NCBI GenBank assembly: GCA_032164245.1
Contig: JAVMKO010000001.1
Location: forward strand, 249,869,644 to 249,933,643
Direction: 5' to 3'
DNA from: Sternotherus odoratus
Taxonomy: Eukaryota > Chordata > Testudines > Kinosternidae
Length of the DNA: 64,000 nucleotides
This document shows, in pieces, positions 34,801-45,930 of this stretch (its first letter is position 1; the number at the start of each line of letters is the position of its first letter). Position numbers and translations under genes: made by a program. The notes under the pieces are model-generated. The model saw only the letters and a program-made list of their open reading frames with translations. It was not told the DNA's origin and searched no databases.

Positions 34801-34985
34801 CCCGCTGCGGGGGCTGTGCCCCAACTCTAGTCGCCGCGAGTTGCGGCGGTAGGAGCTCGCGACCCCCCGGGGAGCGCTCGGCGACCCCTCGGGGGGTCGC
34901 GACTCCCAGTTTGAGAAACCCTGCATTACATGATGTAATTGAATGGGACTTTTTCATTTGACTGTTTCTTATCAGATCCTACCCA
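31880..34985 (-). mobile_element. CR1/L3-clade LINE, decayed but long, split by an hAT
   Basis: From right to left on the minus strand, an apurinic-type endonuclease segment (34180-33959) includes the motif VILGDFNYPHIDW. Next comes the linker MPPWLNNKVKETVRDKKASF with FEEQLVKDFKSN (33586-33383), followed by a decayed RT region to about 32400. The C-terminal segment MKFNVDKCKLMYTGK, IQERDLGVIGDSSLKTS and NILFPLYKSMVCLYLEFCVQ (32391-32101) and the 3' UTR come last. Order and residues fit CR1-clade ORF2. Endonuclease-side homology continues on both sides of the hAT at 34459-34923. Numerous stops show it is inactive and older than the CR1 at 29462. Confidence 0.75.
34459..34923. mobile_element. 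Non-autonomous hAT element (465 bp), family A, inside a LINE
   Basis: The ends are cagcagttctcaaactta on the left and cagtttgagaaaccctg on the right. The 8-bp TSD cattacat is perfect (34451-34458 and 34924-34931). The interior is extremely GC-rich, with an imperfect repeat of cccagtccccgccgctgccg. It is the longest of the three family A copies. Confidence 0.9.
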
Positions 34986-36647
34986 TATTTTGAAAAACAA
35001 ACAGTCTCTGATTTTGAGTGCCCAACTCATGACAATGTTGGCCTGATTTTCAGAAGAGCTGAACCAGGGACAACTCCAGCTAATGTCACTAGGAGGTGTG
35101 GTTATAGAGCACCTCTGAAGTTCAAGCCCACATTGCTCTTTCTGAGCATCCAAAAGCTGAGGCACCTAAAAGTTAGGGATCACTTTTGAAAATGTTGGTC
35201 TTTATGGTTGTGACAGGTTAAATGAATTGGAAACTATTTCAGTCTCTCCACTTGCTTCCTGCCTGGAGACAGTTGCCAAGGGACAAAGAGCATAGGAAAC
35301 ATGTTATCAGATTAAACACTTAAAACACATCTCACTATTTTACACTTCTTTTCTAAAGTGGAGCCAGGCAAGGCATTGATTTAAAAAAAAGAGTCAAGTA
35401 ATTGGCATTTGTGGAGTTCTGGTCTCACCTATAGAAATATAAAAGTTCAAGGGAATAAAGAATTCATCAGGTTTGAGTTGAAGTGACAGGGTACCACAGA
35501 ACATCTGAAAAAGAAAGTGAAATATAGGATATACCAAAAATAAAATAAAATAAATCCCTCCTGTCAACCTTTCACTTTTTTCTCCGAAGGAACATGGTGG
35601 GAAAAATCCCCCAAACACAAGGCCATTTGTTTGGCCGTCTTGGATGGTGTGAAGAGATGAGTTGGATCGTGGCTGAAGTTTACCTGAGATACTGCCTGTC
35701 TCATGTGTTATAGCTCATAAGTAATAATCAACAAAGGCACTTGACCTAACCCCTATTTAATGGTGCAGTCCAATTCCCCTTTTGAAGTCTATGGGAGTCT
35801 TTCCATTGATATCAGTAGAACTGGGTCAGGTGTTTCAATACAAATGATGCTACAGGGCATTTCCAGTGAAAGTTTCCATTACTGAAGATCCTTTTCCCTG
35901 CCGGAGCCCATAGTTCATGATCTTCAGGATATGCTACAAAATATATTTTTAGAGACAGTCCATGAAGTAACAAGCAGGATAAGGATGTATGTGAAGAGAA
36001 GATGGAGAATGGGGGAAGGTTTTATATTAATGGACATTTACAACAAGCATGCACTTATAATAATGCACATTACCTCGAGTTTTGATAGCTTATTTCTATT
36101 TGATAAAGTGCCTAGCACACCAAAATAGACTAGGGATAATAAAAATATCAATAATGATGCAGAAAAATAAGAGGTGTTCAATTCATATTTCTGTTCTATG
36201 TTCGGGAGGAAGATGGATGACATATTCACAATTTAGAGTAATAATGAACTACTTTTTATTCCAAGTCACTAGGCAGGATGCTAGAGTTAAGCTATATTAG
36301 AAGAAATATGATATGGTATTAGTGAAATTTGGTGGGATAGGTCACGTGAGTGGAACACTAAAATTGATGGCTAAAACTTGTTCTAGAAGGATATAATGGG
36401 AAAAAAGAAGTGGCACTTTACATCCAAATCACTGTTACCTGTTAGAGTGAGAGAGAGTTCGAAGTCCCAAAGGCTTATGGAATAAGATTTTTTACTAATA
36501 AAACTAAAGATGGGGAACTGGTGGGCATCAAAAACCACCAAGACTGCTCCTGAAGCATCTGTCCATCAGGGGCAGGGAAAACAACAACAAACTTATCATG
36601 GGTAACTTCAGCCTGGGGGACTGTGACAGAGTTCTGGGCAACGGCAG
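34986..36647. other. No gene recognised
   Basis: AT-rich sequence with no supported gene or repeat. Confidence 0.35.
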
Positions 36648-36653
36648 CTGTAC

Positions 36654-37014
36654 CCATAGATGCCAACTTCTCCCGGCACCAGTAGGTGCTCACACCCCCT
36701 GCCCCACCCCAACTCCACCTCTTCCCTGCCCCCATTCCCCTCTCTCATTCCAACCTCTTTTCCAAAGTCCCCACCCCAACTCTGCACCCTCCCTACCCCT
36801 ATTGGACACCTTCCCCAAATCCTCACCCCGGCCCCGCCTCCTCCTCTGAGCATGCCGCATTCTCCCTCTTCCCCCTTCCCTCCCAGACACGCAAAACAGC
36901 TGTTTCACATGGCAAGTGCTGGGAGGGAGAGGGGAGAAGCAGGACCCAGCAGCACGCTTGGCACGCTCAGGGGAGGAAGCGGAGACAGAGCACCAACAGA
37001 GTCGGCATCTATGG
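36654..37014. mobile_element. Non-autonomous DNA transposon (361 bp)
   Basis: The inverted ends are ccatagatgcc and ggcatctatgg, exact over 11 bp. The direct repeat ctgtac flanks it (36648-36653 and 37015-37020). The interior is pyrimidine-rich, then purine-rich. The superfamily is not assigned; the 6-bp duplication may be an eroded 8-bp one. Confidence 0.7.
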
Positions 37015-37020
37015 CTGTAC

Positions 37021-37977
37021 AAGCACCTGATCAGTGGCTCGCCAATTAAATTCACCCTGGAGTAAACCTGAGGGGCAAAGCTATGGCTAAGTGATGGCCT
37101 GGGAATGGGCTGGAAAGAGCTACAGGGTTAATTAACCAATTCTGCCAGACAGTAGACAGATACAATAAGGAAGTGCTCAAGGGGAGAAGAGGGAGACGGG
37201 CAAACTTTTGACAATCAGAGCCAGGAGAAGGGGGAAGATACCTCCTGTCTCTCCTCTCCTTGGCTGAGTGAGCCAAGGAGTGTATGCTATTGTAAATATA
37301 GAGCAGCACAAGTTTGTTAGGGTAGTGGTGGGGAGAATGGTGTTTGACCAGAAGAACTTCTTTGAGTGGGTTGTGGCAAGAAGAGAGAGGAGCGGGATGA
37401 TGTAGGGGGCTGGATTTTATATTTGTATTAAAGGTCATAATGCACCAAATGTATTCCAGTATAGTCCTTATGACTGATTACAGTCACCCTTTGTTTTTAG
37501 GATAAGTTGTATTATAAAAGATGGGATCTTGTTTCCCATGTGCATTACAATAAGGACCAGTTATAAAGTTTAGTAAGAGACAGGATTTTGTATTGTGTCT
37601 ATGATAAATAGATTAGAGAAATGTCGAGGGAATTGTTTTAGTTATAAGATTTAACAAGGCTTGATGGGTCTGTATACTTTGAAGGTTTTTGTGAGAAACT
37701 GTCTGTGTGAATGAGGAATGCAGGCATCATGAAAAGATAAGGTGTGAAAGCCATCACAAATGTCCAGATGGTCAAGAAAAAGTGAGAAATTTGGAAACAC
37801 CAGGGGACAATCAGAAAACATCCATAGTATCTGACGCTAAACATGTTAAGCAGCATTGATGGCCTCAAAGGTGAGGCAAGCATCCCCGAAGGCGAGACAA
37901 CAAATAGGAGCGAACGATGGGAAGCCTGACAATAACCATCACAAGATAACAGCAGAAAACTCCAAGATTAACACCAT
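37021..37977. other. No gene seen; possible LTR fragment
   Basis: About 37440-37970 has an LTR-like base bias and the phrase gttgtattataaaagatggg, but no ends or TSD. Left unassigned. Confidence 0.3.
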
Positions 37978-39530
37978 TTAAGGACTAATGATTACAGGGA
38001 GACATTGCCATATCCACATGCTGTGGCATCCTGTGGTTAACTGACTCCACCACCAGGGAGTTGGGTGCCGGATGGGTGTACAAGTACTCATGCCCCTTTG
38101 CTGGTACGAACTATTTTCGCTCCACCTTTTTGGATATGGGAGCCAGGGAGGCCAGGTAATCTTGGCCACCCCATCATGGAGGGGCAGGGCCACCCTGCCT
38201 AGGGTGGGCGAGGATAGGACGTTAAACAAGGTTTCCGAGGGCTCCTCTACCTCCTCAGCACGGAGGTTAAGGTTGGTAGCCACCCTCTTAAACAGGTCCT
38301 GGTGGGCCCAGACGTCTTCCTGAGGGACTACCAGTGGCGGGGCCATTATTGCCACCTCTTGTGATGGAGAAGAGGCCGATACCGAGCTCTAGGCATCCAG
38401 CAGCCTTGGAGGGTCTGCCCCCGGTTCAGTCTCCAGGCATGGCACCAAGGATGAATGACCTGGTGATGCCTCTCTCGGGGGCCTGGGGAGGGAAACTCAC
38501 GGTGCCTCAAAAGTCCCAGCCACCGATTTTAGCCCCAGCTGCAGTGACTACAAGCCCCACGGTGCCCATTGGTACCACTGGCCTGGCCACAGGGCCCAGG
38601 GTCCCTGCACCTGTTGCAGTGCTGATGGTCTGGGTTGCTCCACCTGGCTGGCTTGGCTGGCAGAGAAATGGTTTCTGACTGAGGACTGGCTCGTGAATGA
38701 GTCTCTACTGCGATGCGGAGCAGTGGCGTCTGGATTGACGCCATCCATGGGACTACAACCTGGAGTTAGACTGATAGCAGTAGTTGCTGCTCCTGGAGCG
38801 ACTCCAGTGGGCGGACCCATGACGGCACGGTGCTGGCGATCAACGCCCAGGATTATGGAGTCAACGTCATGGGGGAGACTCCATGTAGGGTTCTGGGCAG
38901 GGACGGTGATGACGTCCATGCCGCGACCGGCTGCGGTAACCCCCTCTGGGTTAGGACCTAGGGAGACATCCCTTTTGGTCCCACCAGTGTGAGCTCCCTG
39001 ATGTCGACTGGCGCCTGGAGATGGAGAGGCGTCCATGTGTGGAGCGGCGTTGGGAGCTTCGGGCTGACAGCACCCAACCTGACAGCTGGCCATGCCTTGG
39101 TTTGGGGCTTGACGGGCTGTGGCGTTGGGAACATTCCCTCGACCACAACCAGTATTTCTCTGGGGGTGACTGCGGGGCACCGAGTGGAGGCTTGCCACTG
39201 GAGCATGGCACCGACATCGGTGGAGCTCCAGATATTGGCAGGAACAAGACATTCCAAGCCACTTGCAGGGTCTCCAGCATGGAAGGCAAGCAGACATCCA
39301 GAGAGGCTGCACTGATGCGGCTGGGCTGCTCTGCTCAGCGCGAGTCAGAGGGCCTGGTGGCTGGAGGGGATCAAGGGCTGCCCGATACGGGTCTAGCCTC
39401 CCGATGCTTTATGGTGTATTGCGGGCACTGCTAAGAGAAAAATGTTCTGGCATCAGTGCACGTGACGAGCACACACACCTACTGTGGAATACACATGAGC
39501 AAGCACTTGAAGAAGGAAGTAATCTTAGGT
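37978..39530 (-). pseudogene. DIRS-type retrotransposon, 5' end with broken gag
   Basis: The minus strand from 38355 gives DLFKRVATNLNLRAEEVEEP, VLSSPTLGRVALPLHDGVAK and GMSTCTPIRHPTPW. These align in order with the intact DIRS gag region (LLQAVAKNMNLPLEEIQMVD, GTPARVAVPFINTIKAHTTS and the YVHPTPSSLVV part). Upstream, 38400-39440 is a decayed gag N-terminal half in several frames. The right end (39450-39530) holds the terminal motif cttgctcatgtgtattccac of these elements. RT and recombinase are missing, so it is truncated at about 37978. Confidence 0.75.
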
Positions 39531-40241
39531 AAAAGCATTTGGTTTGTATCAGTCATTTATCTGATAGAGGAGCTGTGTCCTCATTAATTTATTCCTGACA
39601 CTACCTGGAGAGAAACAGTTAAGTTACCACTACTTTGGATTCTGAAAACCCTGGGTAACATAACTGGCAAGCATGCCAGGAGTGGGAGAAAAGAGAGGAC
39701 AATTGGTACAAACCCTGGGTAACAGTATATGCAAGCCTCACGGGGGGTTGGTATCTGACTTGGGATGTTTCCAACTTGAGTTTTTCACCTTAAGCATCCC
39801 CTTAGCCCTCCACCACTGTTTTTAGTTCATAGGGGAGCTGTGGCAACAGCAATACAATACCTGGCCCTCACGAGACATAAAATCATTCACAAATTTAATA
39901 CAATATATTCCCCAACGATGCTGCATGGGGTTGTAATATCCATCACACATACTTATGAAAACAAGTAGTGCAGAGGGCTTTTCAATCGTGCAGACAAAGG
40001 AAAGCTTTAATCCACTTTCTGGGAAAAGGTTCTTTTAACATATCAGTACAGACATACTCAGATACAACAGAGAAAACAAAGCAATAGTATAGACTTAATA
40101 AACAACACAGTATGAAATAGTCATAGATAAATATTCTTGAACATTATAAAACAAATAATTCCCTAACCCCTCGCTCTCCCCACTCCCCCCTGCAAAAACA
40201 GAAACATCAGAAGCCCAATATATCTGGAGTTAATCTGTAAT
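39531..40241. other. No gene recognised; possibly LINE 3' UTR in its right part
   Basis: AT-rich. The phrase aaaccctgggtaaca occurs twice (39646 and 39710). Nothing else is supported. Confidence 0.3.
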
Positions 40242-41136
40242 TAGGGGTGACCATATTTCCAAAAGGGAAAATAGGACACTGCGTGGGGCTGGCCTGAGAC
40301 CTTTCATGAGGTTGGCCTAAGCCGTCCCGCCATCCTTGCGCACACAGGGCTGGCCCAAACATTGGAGGCAGGTAGGGAAGATTGGGGGAGGCTCTGCCTC
40401 CCCAAACAGTCAGGTGTGGCGCTGCTCACACTCTGCCCCCAGGTTCCCGCTTCAGCCTTGCCGGTGGGATCCAGGGGCTGGAGCCTCACCACCTGCCTTC
40501 CCAGAGATAGGAGGGCTGTGGCAGCACCATGAACGCTCTCTCCCAATGCTGTAAGGTTGGGGGAGGGGACCCCGCAGTGGCACCTCTGTACGCTCTCCCT
40601 CCTAGCACTCTGCGGGGGGGGGGGGAGGGGCGGGGAGGCTGCAGGCACTAGCTAGCCTGGGACGACAGCTGTGGTGGGGGACTCACGTGGAAGGGGCAGG
40701 GCTCGGAGCTAGCTTCCCCCCAGCCAGCAGTTCAGGAGCCACCCATAGGCCCAAGTCACTCACTCAAGCCCCCCCACCCATGTGAGGGACAGGCATGGCT
40801 CAGGTGAGCTGTGACACACATACCAGATTGGGAAATATGGTCGCCCTAAGCCTGGCACTGGCATTGTTATTTGCCCAATCCCTGTCTGCCCCCTACTGGA
40901 GCTCTGCCACCCCCCCAGCATAGGGCTGGCATTGCCACTCATCCCCCCCCCCCCATGTTCTGGGGCACTCCAGTTTTTTGACAAAAAGGGGCATTTTTCC
41001 CATTTGCTCTTGTCAACTGATCAAGTTGGCAAGAGCAAATGGGACAAATGCTCACTTTTGCCAAAACAACCTGGACAGCAGAGACAGGGTTTAAAAGGTG
41101 ACTGTCCCAGCCAAAAGGGGATGTATGGTCACCCTA
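40242..41136. mobile_element. Non-autonomous hAT-like element (895 bp)
   Basis: The ends are taggggtgaccata on the left and atggtcaccccta-like on the right. The flanks tctgtaat (40234-40241) and tttgtaat (41137-41144) form an 8-bp TSD with one mismatch. An internal copy of the terminus (gaaatatggtcgccctaag) at about 40837 suggests a nested or rearranged sister copy. A strong 44-bp hairpin lies at 40999-41042. No transposase is present. Confidence 0.75.
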
Positions 41137-42003
41137 TTTGTAATGCTCTCACAAAAGACTAGGTGTCTTCATAGTTAGATCTTGGGCCTCTATAGATTGT
41201 TGCTAGTTCGTCCAGGAGGACCGTGTTTGTTAGTTGAGTTAGTCAATCAAAGCATGAGGGTGGGGGGAGAGAGAGACAATTTCCATTTTCTTAAAATGAC
41301 TCTTTCGACCATTGTAAGTGCTGCAGCAATCCATTTCCTGATATTACTCAAACACAGAACCTTTTCTAGAATTCCCAAAACACAGAGGCTCAGGGTAGGA
41401 GTTTTCCCAACATCAGTCACCTTAAACAGAGTGTCACACACTTGTTTCCTGGTGTGGATATATTCTGACATTCAAAGACTACATGAGACACTTTTGCATT
41501 AGAGTTGTCACATCAACGTTTAATGTGTGGGGTAAGTCCAACTTCATCCAGTCACGCAGGGATCCGATAATATCTATTTAGAATTTTGTTCTGAAAAAAC
41601 ACAAAACCAGAGAACTGGATGTTCTGCATATATTATGCCAGATGTTATCTCACCTGTCAGAGGAAATGGAGATGTTTAGGTCCTTCTCCCATTTTTCTTT
41701 TAGGGTATAGTCAATAGGATATATCAAGCTGTTCAGCCATTTGTATGCATTGTAGTAGCTAAACACATATAAAATGTAGCTAAACACATTTTGTCAGTAA
41801 ACACACTTTTTAAAGGTGCATTTCCAGTAAAATGGTATTTATGGCCTGCCAGCAGTTCCTCAGCTCTTCTATAATCTTAAATGAAAGTTTATTGTAGAAA
41901 GGACCTTGCTCTGCTGGTAGCTGGTATTTCTCACAAAGATGTGAAGGAGGCTACAGTTGTCCATTCAATAATCTCTTTTATGGTTAACATGCTTTTGGTT
42001 AAG

Positions 42004-42555
42004 CCTGGGACCACATTGGGGATGCAAAACTATATGGAGGGCTGTGTAGGGAAGGCTTGCCTCCTCAAACAACCTAGCCCCCCCACCCCCATCTGACCTT
42101 CTTCCACTCACCCCCCCCCCAGAATCCCCGACCCATCCAACCCCCCCTGCTCCTTGTCCCCTAACTGCCCCCTCCCGAAACGCCCCCACCCTATCCAACT
42201 CTTCTGCTCCCTGTCCCCTATCAACACTCCCATTCACTGACTGCCCCTCTGGAGCCTCCACTCCATCCAACCACCCCCCTGCTCTCTATTTCCAGACCAT
42301 TTCCCAGAATCTCCTGACCCTCATACAGCCCCATGGGTCCCTTACCATGCCACTCAGAACAGTATGTTTGACAGCCGCTCAGCCTGGCCAGAGCTAGACA
42401 TGCTGCTGCGCTGTCCCGCAGGATCTTGCAGCTCTGCCGCCCAGAGTGCTGCCTGTGCAGAGGCATCACTGTGAGGGGGATAGGACTAGCCTCCCAGGCC
42501 AGGAGCTGGGCAGGATGGTCCCACAGGCTGCAGTTTGCCCACCCACCTCTGGCTC
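42004..42555. mobile_element. hAT fragment (family D) inside the L1-like LINE
   Basis: The stretch atgcaaaactatatggaggg then tagggaaggcttgcc matches the copy at 50012, as do the C-rich interior and the right portion (gctgcagtttgcccacc). The left terminal bases and the TSD are not intact. Confidence 0.6.
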
Positions 42556-43845
42556 AGCCAGATTAACTTGAGTTTCAATCTATTAGAAAATTTAAATTGG
42601 GGATTTTTCCAGATTGGCATGGAAGGTGAGGTGGTGAGATTAGAAGAGGTAATGGACTTGATTTTCTGAGGAACACTCTAAGAGGAGATAAATATTCTAT
42701 TTTGCCTTAAAGATGCAGGCAACCATTTTAAAAATGGAAATGCAGAGAACCAAAAGGTGTTAACTACTTTTACATCGATCTCTAGGCAGATTGGGTTTTG
42801 GGAAGAATTGGTGGGACAGAACCATTTCATTAGAAATCTTAATAAAGAAGGCAGATAATACAAAACAGATAAGAAATCATGGCCAAAGTGAGGGGAAAGG
42901 GTTAAGTATTTTATGGGATAGCCATAACATCTTCATATTCCATAAGAATTGTTGTGCAATACTTGTTCTTGTGAAAGTTGAAGCAGGAAATTGAAGGAAT
43001 TAAGCTAAACATAATACATTAATCTTGGTTCTAAATTCATTTTTAATAGCTTCTGCCTTTCCCAATAAAGATATTGGTAGTGAATGCCATTTCTTCATGT
43101 CTTTTATCACGTTGAGTCTGACATCTGTGTTTGCAGACACAATCTTTGCTAAATCAGAGCATATCCTGATTCTTAAATAGGTTCTCTCTTTGCATCAATG
43201 AAAGGAGAATGATTGTATTTGAGATGGATTTGCTCCATGTGAAATATCCATCACTTGGAACTTATTACATTTCATCCAAAATCCCAATATATCATGAAAG
43301 TAGTTTACTGTAGCTAGTAGTGGTAGAACTGAAGAGGAGGGATGCTTGAGAGTGAGCAGAATATTATTCATGTACAGACTAACTGTGTATTCTTTATCTT
43401 GACTGGCAATTCTTTTAACAGAGGTGGTCTGATATGTGCTGCTAGAGGGCCCATGGCAATGTCAAATAGTAGAGGTGATGGAGGGCATCCCTGACATGTT
43501 CCTCAATTTAACTGAAGAGTGGAGGAGAAACCACCATTTGCCAGAACAGAAGCAAGGGATGATTTGTGATTTATCATCACTCCAGCTCAGAAATTTAAAA
43601 CCAAATTTTAATGGTCTCCGGATTGCCTGTAGGTATGGCCATTCCACTCACTTGTAGGCCTTTTCTGCATCTGATAATAGGCTAGCAGCTGGGAGCATGT
43701 TATTTGTGCCTGGCAGATTAAATGGAATATTTTCTGAGTACTGTCTGCCACTAATCTGCTATGAATAAAACCCACTTGGTCTCCATGAATGATTGATATA
43801 GCAATGTTGTTGAAGTGTGAAGTGAGAACCTTTGTTCAAATTTTA

Positions 43846-44030
43846 TGATAGACTATTAGGGTTAGAAGGGACCTCAGGAAGTCATCTAGTCCAACCCCCT
43901 GCTCAAAGCAGAACCAATGCCACTGTCCCTGACAGATTTCTGCCCCAGATCTCTAAATGGCCCCCTAAGGATTGAACTCACAGCCTTCCCTTTAGCAGGT
44001 GAGTGCTGAAAGTACTGGTTCAACAGTGAT
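43846..44030 (-). mobile_element. tRNA-derived SINE with CR1 tail (Cry type), second copy
   Basis: The left part (gggacctcaggaagtcatct then agtccaaccccctgctcaaa) is a clear reverse CR1 3' end. It is joined without a gap to the SINE body (cagatttctgccccagatct then ggattgaactcacag) and the decayed tRNA-like head. The join shows the tail shared between SINE and LINE. Confidence 0.75.
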
Positions 44031-44199
44031 CATTGTCATAATGAAGACTGTCCACATCTTTTTTTCAGAATTAGGGTAAATTATCACCAGCCTCGTATCC
44101 CAGGACACAAATTGAATGTCTTTCTGGAAGATTTATGATTGAGATAGAGCATTTGGACTTGATACAGAAATCACTTGGTGAAATTCTATGGCCAATCTA

Positions 44200-45930
44200 T
44201 CTATATATATAAAAGTCAAGTGGTGTATGTATGTATGTACGTATGTATGTATGTATGTACGTATGACTGCGAAGTCCTCCCGCACCGTTTGAGCCAGAGA
44301 CTTGAATTTTGGTACAGTGAGGGGTCTTGGGGTCTAGATGCTGGTAAGGGTCGAAAAATTTTCGGATCTCACCTCTGACGCCCCCCAGGGGTGAAAGTCT
44401 TTCAGGGCCAATCACATCAGCTTGGCAGTTAGGTGGTGATGATGTCATAATACCCCCCTCCAACAGACACCTCACTCGCTCAGCTCACCCCTCCCTCCTC
44501 CAACGGAACCCCGGAGATCCCTCAGTTCTCTGCCCCTCCCACCTCCCCAACGGAACCCCGGAGATCCCTCAGTTCTCTGCCCCTCCCACCTCCCCAACGG
44601 AACCCCGGACTACATCAGCCCTGTGCCCCCCCCCCCCACCTGCGAAGGTCCCCGGAATCCCTCGGCTCTGGGCCCCCTCCCCTCCTGCGACGGATCTGAG
44701 TTGGGTTTGGTGGGACGGTAAGTGAGGTGGGGGTGTCGGATTCGGTCGGGGGGGTGAGGTGGGGGTTTCGGGTTTGCTTCGGGGGGTGGGAAGGTGTCGG
44801 GGGGGGTGAGGGGTGTGGTGTGGGTGTTGGGTTTGGTCCGGGGGGGGGGAGGTGTTGGGGTGGGTGCCCAGACCAAACCCGACACCCCCCCCGGCTCACT
44901 TACCCCCCGACCAAACCCGACACCGCCACCTCACCCCCCCCACCAACCGCAACACCCCCTGACCAACCCCAACACCCACCCCTCACCCCTCACCCACCCC
45001 AACACCTTCCCACCCCCCCAGACCAAACCCGACACCCCCTGGCTCACTTACCCCCCGACCGAACCTGACACCCCCCCCTCACCCCCCCCCACACCAATCG
45101 CAACACCCCCAGACCAAACCTGACAGCCCCCGGCTCACTTACCCCCCGACCGAAACTGACACTCCCACCTCACCCCCCCAAGCAACCCCGACACCCCCAC
45201 CTCACCCCCCCACCAACCACAACACCCCCTGACCAACCCCAAGACCCACCCCTCACCCCTCACCCACCACGACACCTTCCCACCCCCCCAGACCAAACCC
45301 GACACCCCCCCGGCTCACTTACCCCCGTCCGAACCCGACACCCCTACCTCATCCCCCCAAGCAAACCTGACACCCCCACCTCAACCCCCCCACCAACCGC
45401 AACACCCCCTGACCAACCGCAACACTCACCCCTCACCCACCCCAACACCTTCCCACCCCCCCAGACCAAACCCTACACCCCCCGGCTCACTTACCCCCCC
45501 GACCAAACCCGACAACCCCACCTGACCCCCCCAAGCAAACCCAACACCCCCACCTGACCCCCCGACCAAACCCGACACTCCCCCCCCCCCCCCCCCCGGC
45601 TCACGGTGCACTGTGTAGCACACAGATTATTAAATACACTGTTCGGTCGGGGGGTGAGGTGGGGGTGTCGGGTTTGCTCAGGGAGTGAGGTGGGGGTGTC
45701 GGGTTTGGTCGGGGGGTGACGTGGGGGTGTCGGGTTTGTTTTGGGGGGTCAGGTGGGGTTGTCGGGTTTGGTCGGGGGGTAAGTGAGCCGGGGGGTCTTG
45801 GGGTTGGTCGGGGGGGTGGGAAGATGTCAGGGTGGGTGAAGGGTGGGTGTTGGGGTTGGTCAGGGGGTGTCAACTGTCTGCCCCCTCCCCACCTCCGACT
45901 GACCCGAGCAACGCCGGGCACTTATGCTAG
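44200..45930 (+). mobile_element. Non-autonomous Helitron 1
   Basis: The 5' end reads TC followed by tatatatataaaagtcaag, preceded by A. The 3' end is a GC hairpin (acccgagcaacgccgggc) followed by CTAG at 45927-45930, followed by T. These are the diagnostic Helitron termini and the A/T target. Subterminal sequence (caccgtttgagccagagact, gacgccccccaggggtgaaa) is shared with Helitron 2. No Rep/helicase is encoded. The interior is a minisatellite (44700-45870). A 52-bp unit around ctccaacggaaccccggag is repeated about three times at 44497-44605. Confidence 0.8.
44700..45870. repeat. Bidirectional G/C-rich minisatellite in Helitron 1
   Basis: The repeating phrase is gggtttggtcgggggg then taagtgaggtgggggtgtc. 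It runs G-rich on + at 44700-44868, is inverted to C-rich at 44870-45600 and G-rich again at 45640-45870, so the array holds two inversion junctions. Long G and C runs imply G-quadruplex and cruciform potential and make assembly here unreliable. Confidence 0.85.

Noticed and set aside
44610..45123. Pro/Thr-rich open frames in the Helitron minisatellite
   Set aside because: Composition-driven open frames in C-rich repeats.
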